A DNA stretch of 5,157 nucleotides, from positions 1-5,157 of the forward strand of contig QILU01000142.1 of the NCBI GenBank assembly GCA_003233475.1, in the 5' to 3' direction. This stretch comes from Ahrensia sp. GTDB lineage: Bacteria; Pseudomonadota; Alphaproteobacteria; Rhizobiales; Rhizobiaceae. This document shows positions 1-5,157 of this stretch, in pieces (the first letter of the stretch is position 1; each line of letters starts with the position of its first letter). Made by a program: the position numbers and the translations under genes. A model generated the notes under the pieces. That model was not told the origin of the DNA. It did not search any database and saw only the letters and a list, made by a program, of their open reading frames with translations.

Positions 1-494
1 CTCGCAAGGGAATTACCGTTGAAATTGGCAACACCGATGCGGAAGGCCGTTTGGTGTTGGGCGACTGTTTGACCCTTGGGGACGAAGACAGGCCTGAAAT
101 TATGATCGATATGGCAACATTAACCGGCGCTGCGCGGGTGGCTTTGGGGCCCGACCTGCCTCCGTTTTACACCGATGACAGCCGTTTTGCTTCGGATTTG
201 TCCAAAGCCTCGATTAAGCTTCACGATCCCCTTTGGCACATGCCCTTGTGGTCTCCCTATCAGTCCATGCTGTCGTCAAAAATTGCGGATGTAAATCATA
301 TAACTTCCGGAGGTTTTGCCGGTTCCGTTACCGCCGCCCTGTTCCTTTCCCGGTTTGTAAAAAAGTCGAAAACCTGGGCTCATTTAGATTTATTTGGCTG
401 GACACCGTTTGAAAAACCCTGGGCAAGTGTGGGCGGAGAAGCCCAGGGCATTCGTGCCCTGTTCGAGGTTTTGCAAAACCGCTATGGCCAATAG
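1..494 (+). CDS. Leucyl aminopeptidase, M17 family (C-terminal part; 5' end outside window)
   Basis: This is a cytoplasmic zinc/manganese-dependent exopeptidase that removes N-terminal amino acids from peptides. The frame is open from base 3 and gives 163 residues before TAG at 492-494, so the start and the N-terminal domain lie left of the window. The M17 signature NTDAEGRL is at visible residues 10-17. By family knowledge its Asp12 and Glu14 are metal ligands and Arg16 is catalytic. ATLTGA follows at residues 38-43. The C-terminal region (GGFAGS, then TAALFLSRF, then WAHLDLFGW) is typical of M17 enzymes, and the GGEAQGIRALF ending resembles alphaproteobacterial members more than E. coli PepA. 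The catalytic half looks intact, with no frameshift. The next gene starts 56 bp downstream on the same strand without a terminator-like hairpin between, so cotranscription is likely. The exact peptide substrate cannot be told. Confidence 0.93.
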   Translation, partial: RKGITVEIGNTDAEGRLVLGDCLTLGDEDRPEIMIDMATLTGAARVALGPDLPPFYTDDSRFASDLSKASIKLHDPLWHMPLWSPYQSMLSSKIADVNHITSGGFAGSVTAALFLSRFVKKSKTWAHLDLFGWTPFEKPWASVGGEAQGIRALFEVLQNRYGQ

Positions 495-550
495 ACAAAT
501 GCAATGAAGCTTGGCAGAATGAACCGGAAGCGAAACAAAGTGAGCGCGAT

Positions 551-895
551 ATGCTATCGATAAGATCAGGACAGGCATTGCTGCTTTGGCACAGATCCAT
601 GATGGCGCAGGTTCTCGGCAACGACCCGGATTTGACCACCCGCCAAATGGCCATTTTATTGACCATCTATCTTGAGCCGCCGCCCCACACCGTTCGCGGG
701 CTTGCAGCCCGATTGAATGTTACCAAACCGGTGATCACCCGCGCCCTGGACACGATGGGAATTTTAGGCCTGGTGAGCCGCCGCCGCGATGATCGCGACC
801 GCCGCAACGTTCTCATTCAACGCACAGTTAAGGGCGCCGAATATTTGGAAAGGTTGGGGGAACTAATTGTCGGGCAGGCGAGAGATGTTCCATGA
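551..895 (+). CDS. MarR-type winged helix-turn-helix transcriptional regulator
   Basis: This is a small (114 aa) DNA-binding regulator of MarR/winged-helix type. An N-terminal helix (about residues 6-22, with LLLWHRSMM) is followed by the DLTTRQMAILLTIY helix. The helix-turn-helix spans about 46-75 (TVRGLAARLNVTKPVITRAL), and a basic wing follows at 76-92 (SRRRDDRDRRNVL). The C-terminal dimerisation helix is short, so the protein is smaller than a classical MarR of about 140-150 aa. ATG 551 is the first usable start: the frame stays open upstream into the aminopeptidase gene but has no ATG, GTG or TTG codon between there and 551. A weak GTGAG lies 6 nt upstream. The 56-bp gap (495-550) shows no convincing promoter or terminator. 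The stop overlaps the next start as ATGA, so this gene and the peptidase gene are probably translationally coupled. The regulated genes and the ligand are unknown; local autoregulation is a guess. Confidence 0.85.
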   Translation: MLSIRSGQALLLWHRSMMAQVLGNDPDLTTRQMAILLTIYLEPPPHTVRGLAARLNVTKPVITRALDTMGILGLVSRRRDDRDRRNVLIQRTVKGAEYLERLGELIVGQARDVP

Positions 896-1737
896 CCAGT
901 GAGCTGGACAAGCGGCTTCACGCCTATCGCGAAGACCTCGCCGATAAAACGCTTCAGGGTAAGGTTGAAGCCACCCGTTTTGTTGAGGGAAAGCCAGCCG
1001 TTGTTAAAACCCCTTTTGCTGATTTGTTAAGGCAACCGAAGCAAGGCTCTGTTCTCGATACCCAAGTGCTTCATGGTCATGAAGTGATGGTTTTTGAACG
1101 GGCAAATGGGTGGGCTTGGGTGCAACGTATTGCAGATGGATATGTCGGATACCTGCGTGAAGATATGATTGAACCGGTGAGTAATCCTGCCACTGCCCCT
1201 CGAACATTTTTGTACTCTGAACCGGATTTGCAACGCCCGAGAACGGGCTATCGCTCAATGGGTTCAAAACTGATTGTCACGGATAAGGCAACGACACGGG
1301 GTACTGATTATCTGATTTTAGAATCCAGCGAGGCCGTTATTGCGAAGCACGTGATGAAAATCGGCGAGTGGCAAAGCGACCCTGTCACAGTTGCGGAATC
1401 CCTTTTGCATACCCCCTATTTATGGGGTGGCAACAGCGGGTTTGGCATCGATTGTTCCGGACTTATCTCGCTATCTAATACACTGTGCGGGAATTCTGTG
1501 CTCCGGGATTCCGATATGCTTGGTGCAACCTACGGTAAAGAGTTGGAGACAGATTTCACCAACCTGCAACGAGGTGATGTGGTATTCTGGAAGGGCCATT
1601 GCGGCATGATGTTGGACAATAAAAATCTGCTTCACGCCAACGGCAACACCATGAATGTGGCAATCGAAAACCTGGCCAACGCGATCACTCGAATTGGTTA
1701 TCTTTATGGCCAGCCGACTAGCGCCCGCCGGCCTTAA
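892..1737 (+). CDS. NlpC/P60 (C40) cysteine peptidase with N-terminal SH3-like domains, YkfC-like
   Basis: Members of this family cut the gamma-D-Glu to diamino acid bond in peptidoglycan peptides. The 281-aa protein has SH3-like beta-rich regions at about 35-95 (GWAWVQ, GYVGYL) and 100-155. The NlpC/P60 domain follows at about 163-275, with YLWGG, the catalytic Cys188 in GIDCSG, His236 in KGHCG and a third polar residue, His248, in HANG. There is no signal peptide, lipobox or membrane segment, so it should be cytoplasmic. The C188/H236/H248 set and Asp187, Ser189, Asp206 and Ser207 match, in spacing, the active-site and L-Ala-binding residues I recall for Bacillus cereus YkfC, which acts on recycled peptides with a free N-terminal L-Ala. 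The start ATG is fixed by its 4-bp overlap with the regulator gene, and the N-terminus (LDKRLHAYREDLAD) is typical of proteobacterial homologues. Family membership is firm; the murein-recycling role is inferred. Confidence 0.93.
   Translation: MTSELDKRLHAYREDLADKTLQGKVEATRFVEGKPAVVKTPFADLLRQPKQGSVLDTQVLHGHEVMVFERANGWAWVQRIADGYVGYLREDMIEPVSNPATAPRTFLYSEPDLQRPRTGYRSMGSKLIVTDKATTRGTDYLILESSEAVIAKHVMKIGEWQSDPVTVAESLLHTPYLWGGNSGFGIDCSGLISLSNTLCGNSVLRDSDMLGATYGKELETDFTNLQRGDVVFWKGHCGMMLDNKNLLHANGNTMNVAIENLANAITRIGYLYGQPTSARRP
1708..1733 (-). other. Imperfect stem-loop just after the ghrA stop codon
   Basis: GGCCAGC (1708-1714) and GCCGGCC (1727-1733) form a 7-bp stem with a 12-nt loop. In the minus-strand transcript every position pairs, one of them as a G-U wobble; in the plus-strand transcript that position is an A-C mismatch. 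The stem begins directly after the ghrA stop codon (1736-1734), inside the 3' end of the NlpC/P60 gene. No U-rich tract follows on either strand, so it is not a classical intrinsic terminator. It may protect an mRNA 3' end or may be chance in GC-rich coding sequence. Confidence 0.25.
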
Positions 1738-2693
1738 TACCCCCGTTTAGGATCAACCACAAATTGCAGTTTTCGGCCGAATTCATACCGCTCTATTTGT
1801 GTGTTTACATGAAGCGCCAAAGACAATTCGTCACTCACCGCCGCCACATGGGGGGTGAGTATTGCGTTCGGAAAACCCCATAGCGAGCTTGCCTTCGCGA
1901 GGGGTTCTGTTTCAAAAACATCAAGAGATACGCCGTGAAGAATGCCCTGGTTTAACGCATCAACAATATCGTTTTCTTTTTGCGAACCACCCCGCCCGGC
2001 ATTGATCAAAACCGGCGCGCCAAAGGGGCCGTCTTTTGCCAGTTTTGCAAACAATTCAGTATTTAATATTCCACGGGTTTCAGGGGTATGGGGCAGGAGG
2101 CAGATCGCAATATCGGTGTGTTTAAGAAATTCATCAAACCCGTTTTTGCCATGGTAGGATTTAACTCCCGTCATATTTTTTGCCGAGCGTGACCAGCAGT
2201 TAATCTGAAATCCAAGCGCCAGCAGCACTTTTGCCGAGGCCTGACCCAATTCGCCAAAGCCTATAAACCCGACCCGGAATTGATGGGCAGCAGGATGCTC
2301 CAGCTCCAGCCATTTTTTTCCGTGTTGCAATCCGTCATACCCGCGTTGCTGGCGCGTGTGCATCAACACTTGCAGCGTAATATACTCAACCATTCGCCCG
2401 GTAAGATCCGGATCAACAAAACGAACAATAGGAACATCGGGAAGCTCAGGGTCATCAAATATATGATCCACCCCCGCGCCCAGAGAAAATATCACCTCAA
2501 GCTTTGGCAGCCGTTTCATCAACCCCGGTTGAGGTTGCCAGACAATCGCATATTTTACCTGGCCGAGAGCTTCCGGCTGGCGTTTTTCCTGCGCCCAATT
2601 GATAATCTCGCGACCGGGTAAGGCTTTTCGAAATGCAGCCATTTTACCAGCAATATCAAATTTGATATCAACGAGTACGGCGCTTTTGCTCAT
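1734..2693 (-). CDS. ghrA: Glyoxylate/hydroxypyruvate reductase A (D-2-hydroxyacid dehydrogenase family)
   Basis: This is a cytoplasmic NAD(P)H-dependent enzyme that reduces glyoxylate to glycolate and hydroxypyruvate to D-glycerate; related members act on other 2-oxo acids or D-2-hydroxyacids. The 319-aa length is normal. LGAGVDHI (71-78) belongs to the substrate domain. The Rossmann motif is GFGELG (145-150), followed by CWSRS (166-170), which resembles the NADP-binding stretch of E. coli GhrA. The catalytic set is Arg234 (NAGRGG), Glu263 (DVFETEPL) and His282 (TPHVAA). The ending DPKRGY parallels DRARGY in E. coli GhrA. The start ATG (2693-2691) overlaps the yejF stop in ATGA, and GAAGGGG lies 10 nt upstream, so the gene is probably made with the transporter. 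Its stop overlaps that of the convergent NlpC/P60 gene by 4 bp. The family call is strong, but the true substrate is open because GhrA-like annotations cover several specificities. Confidence 0.92.
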   Translation of the reverse strand: MSKSAVLVDIKFDIAGKMAAFRKALPGREIINWAQEKRQPEALGQVKYAIVWQPQPGLMKRLPKLEVIFSLGAGVDHIFDDPELPDVPIVRFVDPDLTGRMVEYITLQVLMHTRQQRGYDGLQHGKKWLELEHPAAHQFRVGFIGFGELGQASAKVLLALGFQINCWSRSAKNMTGVKSYHGKNGFDEFLKHTDIAICLLPHTPETRGILNTELFAKLAKDGPFGAPVLINAGRGGSQKENDIVDALNQGILHGVSLDVFETEPLAKASSLWGFPNAILTPHVAAVSDELSLALHVNTQIERYEFGRKLQFVVDPKRGY

Positions 2694-4342
2694 TGGTTGA
2701 CGGCCCCTTCAGAGGTAACCTCAAGATTAAACGCTGCGGCCATTAAGGCCTTGGTGTATTCTGTTTTCGGGTTGTCGAACACCTGCTCCGATGGCCCGTG
2801 TTCCACCACTTTGCCAAGCCGCATCACCATCACTTCATTGGCCAGAGCGCGCACAACTTTTAAATCATGGCTGATGAACAAATAGGCCAGATTGCGTTCT
2901 TCCTGCAGCTTTAATAGAAGTTCAACCACCTGTGCCTGCACACTCATATCCAGTGCGGACGTGGGCTCGTCCAGCATCACAAATTTTGGCTTCAATACCA
3001 TCGCCCGTGCTATCGCCATGCGTTGCCGCTGGCCGCCGGAGAATTCGTGGGGGTAGCGGTGGCGTGTTGCCGGGTCGAGCCCCACCTCTTTTAATACGCC
3101 GGCCACCGTATCATCAATTTCATTTGCCCCCATTTCCGGCATATGAATGTGCATGCCTTCGGCAATAATTTCGGCGACAGACATGCGTGGCGAAAGCGAA
3201 CCATAGGGGTCCTGGAACACAATTTGTATGTCACTGCGCAAGGGCTTCATTTCGTTGAACGAATAGGTATCGATGTCTTTACCCACAAAACCGATGCGCC
3301 CTTTGGAAGAAATCATCCGGGTGAGCGCCAACCCCAGGGTGGTTTTTCCTGAGCCCGATTCTCCCACAACCCCAAGCGTTTGCCCGGCGCGCAGGGTTAA
3401 GTCTATCCCATCCACCGCCTTCACGTGGTCAACCGTTTTCCGCAAAAATCCTTCTTTAATGGGGAACCAGACTTTCATGTCTTCCCCTTCAAGTATCAGC
3501 TCGGCGCTGGTGTTTGATTTGGGTGGATTGCCTTTGGGCTCCGCTGCCAGCAAGTGTCTGGTGTATTCATGTTGTGGATTGTCGAAAATTTCAGCCGTTG
3601 GGCCGTGTTCCACAATCTTTCCGTTGGTCATTACGCATACCCGGTCGGCGATTTTTCGAACGATGCCCAGATCATGGGTGATGAACAGCATGGAAAGCCC
3701 GCGCTCTTTTTTCATCTCACCAAGCAATTCCAGTATCTGCGCCTGAACCGTTACATCCAACGCAGTTGTGGGTTCATCGGCTATAAGAAGTTCAGGTTCG
3801 TTCGCCAGTGCCATGGCGATCATCACCCGTTGTCTTTGCCCGCCCGACATCTGGTGCGGATAGGCGCCAAGGCGTTTTTCCGGTTCGCGTATCCCAACCT
3901 GGTTCAGCAATTCCAATACCCGTTCCCGCGCACCAGCCTCGTTCATACCCCGGTGGGTGATCAGTACCTCGCCGATCTGTTGCTCAATTGTGTGCAGTGG
4001 ATTGAGCGATGTCATGGGTTCTTGAAAAATCATGGTGACATCATTGCCCCGAACTTTACGCAATTCATTTTCAGGCGCGCTCAGCAGTTCCTGACCTTTG
4101 AAAATAATCTTTCCGCTCGGGTGGCTCGCCGATGGATAGGGCAGGAGCTTGAGTATGGAAAGGGCGGACACGGATTTACCCGAACCGGATTCCCCCACCA
4201 GTGCCACGGTCTCGCCCTGGTCGATATGAAACGAGATCTTATCGACTGCGGTTGAGGTTACCCCCGAAGTGGTGAAGGCAACTGAAAGGTCTTCGACCTG
4301 TAACAAGGGGGTTGATTTGTGATTGTTCATCCCGCCACTCAC
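2690..4342 (-). CDS. yejF: Peptide/microcin C-type ABC transporter, double ATP-binding protein YejF
   Basis: This is the ATPase subunit of a YejABEF-type importer, energising uptake of peptides through YejB and YejE at the inner membrane. The 550-aa protein (E. coli YejF is about 529) carries two complete nucleotide-binding domains. The first has Walker A GESGSGKS at 50-57, Q-loop Gln107, signature MSGGQ 165-169, Walker B LLIADE 185-190 and H-loop His223. The second has Walker A GESGSGKT at 327-334, Gln377, FSGGQ 434-438, FVMLDE 454-459 and His492. Each half ends in the oligopeptide-transporter tail (FDNP, then EYT). All ATPase residues are present in both halves, so both sites should be active. 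The GTG start overlaps the yejE stop (GTGA, 4342-4339); an ATG four codons downstream (4330-4328) is an equally possible start, since neither has a clear ribosome binding site. Substrate preference depends on the binding protein, which is not in view. Confidence 0.95.
   Translation of the reverse strand: MSGGMNNHKSTPLLQVEDLSVAFTTSGVTSTAVDKISFHIDQGETVALVGESGSGKSVSALSILKLLPYPSASHPSGKIIFKGQELLSAPENELRKVRGNDVTMIFQEPMTSLNPLHTIEQQIGEVLITHRGMNEAGARERVLELLNQVGIREPEKRLGAYPHQMSGGQRQRVMIAMALANEPELLIADEPTTALDVTVQAQILELLGEMKKERGLSMLFITHDLGIVRKIADRVCVMTNGKIVEHGPTAEIFDNPQHEYTRHLLAAEPKGNPPKSNTSAELILEGEDMKVWFPIKEGFLRKTVDHVKAVDGIDLTLRAGQTLGVVGESGSGKTTLGLALTRMISSKGRIGFVGKDIDTYSFNEMKPLRSDIQIVFQDPYGSLSPRMSVAEIIAEGMHIHMPEMGANEIDDTVAGVLKEVGLDPATRHRYPHEFSGGQRQRMAIARAMVLKPKFVMLDEPTSALDMSVQAQVVELLLKLQEERNLAYLFISHDLKVVRALANEVMVMRLGKVVEHGPSEQVFDNPKTEYTKALMAAAFNLEVTSEGAVNQ
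2704..2710 (-). promoter_or_regulatory. Ribosome binding site of ghrA inside the yejF 3' end
   Basis: The minus strand reads GAAGGGG here, 10 nt before the ATG at 2693-2691. It lies within the last codons of yejF and supports the chosen ghrA start, so ghrA may combine its own initiation with coupling through the ATGA overlap. The spacing is slightly long and the match to the anti-SD sequence is partial. Confidence 0.45.
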
Positions 4343-5157
4343 TGAAATGTTTTTCGCGGGTCAAACGCATCGCGGGTAGCTTCACCAATAAAAATTAGCA
4401 GCGACAGCATTACAGAAATGACCACAAATCCCATAATTCCGAGCCACGGGGCCTGCAGGTTGTTTTGCCCCTGCTGCAACATTTCTCCCAGCGATGGTGA
4501 GCCGGGAGGCAGGCCGAAACCAAGGAAATCCAGGGTCGTTAGTGCCCCGATGGAGCCGGAGAGTATAAACGGCAGGAAAGTAAGGGTTGCCACCATGGCG
4601 TTGGGCAATAAGTGACGGAACATGATTGTGCGATTGCCCACCCCCAGCGCACGGGCCGCGTTCACATATTCAAAATTTCGCGCCCGCAAAAATTCCGCCC
4701 GCACAATACCGACAAACCCTGTCCAGGAAAACATCAACATAATGCCGAGCAGAATCCAGAATCCGGGCGGCAGCACAGAGGCAATAATAATCAGCAGAAA
4801 CAGCAGGGGCATGGAAGTCCAGATTTCAATGAAACGCTGAAACAGCAAATCAACCCACCCCCCGTAATAACCCTGCACCGCTCCAGCAGTGACCCCGATA
4901 ATCGCTGAAAGCAGGGTGAGCACGAGGCCAAACAAAATGGATATTCTAAACCCGTAAATCAACCGCGCCACCACATCGCGCCCCTGATCATCAGTCCCAA
5001 GCCAGTTCCAGTTGCCATAGGTGCAAAGCGGATCATCCACCCCTTTGGGGTATTTTATGCACGCCTCTTTTGTTTCCAGCATCCATGTGGGGGGCGAAGG
5101 GGCAGGGCGCGGAATATCCACGTTTGTGGTACGGTAGGAATAGCGAACAGGCGGCCA
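4339..5157 (-). CDS. yejE: Peptide/microcin C-type ABC transporter permease YejE (5' end outside window)
   Basis: This is an inner-membrane permease of the DppC/OppC type that pairs with YejB to form the channel of a peptide importer. 272 residues are visible up to TGA at 4341-4339. The frame stays open to the window edge with sensible sequence (PPVRYSYRTTN), so a GTG at 5121-5119 is internal and the N-terminus with its first membrane helix is missing. NWLGTDDQGRDV precedes five visible hydrophobic segments (about visible residues 71-96, 114-132, 133-152, 187-211 and 238-260). The EAA loop contacting the ATPase is at about 166-185 (AARALGVGNRTIMFRHLLPN). Residues such as FLGFGLPPGSPSLGE, NNLQAPWLGI and DAFDP near the C-terminus match E. 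coli YejE closely, as recalled, which separates it from other OppC-like permeases. The stop overlaps the yejF start by 4 bp. yejB would be expected next, upstream of this gene. Confidence 0.95.
   Translation of the reverse strand, partial: WPPVRYSYRTTNVDIPRPAPSPPTWMLETKEACIKYPKGVDDPLCTYGNWNWLGTDDQGRDVVARLIYGFRISILFGLVLTLLSAIIGVTAGAVQGYYGGWVDLLFQRFIEIWTSMPLLFLLIIIASVLPPGFWILLGIMLMFSWTGFVGIVRAEFLRARNFEYVNAARALGVGNRTIMFRHLLPNAMVATLTFLPFILSGSIGALTTLDFLGFGLPPGSPSLGEMLQQGQNNLQAPWLGIMGFVVISVMLSLLIFIGEATRDAFDPRKTFQ

Noticed and set aside
511..534. TTGGCA at 511-516 as a -35 or sigma-54 element for the regulator gene
   Set aside because: No TATAAT-like -10 follows at 16-18 bp, and the sigma-54 -12 element is absent.
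328..666. Minus-strand open frame of 112 codons across the aminopeptidase/regulator junction
   Set aside because: It overlaps two well-supported genes antisense, and its translation is low in recognisable motifs.
1069..1084. Inverted repeat CTTCATGGTCATGAAG as a possible MarR operator
   Set aside because: It has 7-bp arms but lies about 180 bp inside the NlpC/P60 coding region, away from any promoter. A repeat of this size is expected by chance in a few kilobases.
3554..4255. Long + strand open frame of 233 codons opposite yejF
   Set aside because: It is fully antisense to the first ATPase domain of yejF, whose motifs are intact, and its translation shows no recognisable domain. The other + strand frames over 2280-4908 are rejected for the same reason.
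2690..4342. Similarity between the two halves of yejF as a DNA repeat
   Set aside because: The likeness is the ancient duplication of nucleotide-binding domains normal in this family and is not a recent repeat.
4339..5121. GTG at 5121-5119 as the true start of yejE
   Set aside because: The frame remains open to the window edge with family-like sequence, and the first membrane helix would be missing, so the gene begins outside the window.

Overview
The window looks like ordinary chromosomal DNA of a Gram-negative bacterium, most likely an alphaproteobacterium. The support is protein resemblance recalled from memory (an M17 aminopeptidase, MarR-type regulator and SH3b-NlpC/P60 set, and a YejE with a Cys-bearing periplasmic insert), plus moderate GC content and compact, overlapping genes. 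No tRNA, rRNA, CRISPR array, insertion sequence or long repeat was seen. Every stretch longer than about 60 bases is coding.

Left half, + strand (1-1737): the 3' part of a leucyl aminopeptidase (M17) gene, a 56-bp gap, a small MarR-type winged-helix regulator, then an NlpC/P60 peptidase with SH3-like N-terminal domains. The last two share a 4-bp ATGA stop/start overlap. The three probably form one operon.

Right half, - strand (5157 down to 1734): the 3' part of yejE (ABC permease), yejF (double ATPase) and a ghrA-type D-2-hydroxyacid dehydrogenase. They are linked by 4-bp overlaps (GTGA, then ATGA) and so look translationally coupled. yejB and the substrate-binding protein, if present, should lie beyond the right edge. 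The two operons converge and share the four bases TTAA, which hold both stop codons.

Functional reading: YejBEF-type transporters import peptides such as microcin C, and in Agrobacterium a YejBEF system is reported to import anhydro-muropeptides. The NlpC/P60 protein has no signal peptide and keeps residues matching the cytoplasmic murein-peptide endopeptidase YkfC of Bacillus. With an aminopeptidase alongside, the locus can be read as import plus cytoplasmic breakdown of cell-wall peptides. This is an inference from context: the individual families are known and no clearly new system is visible.
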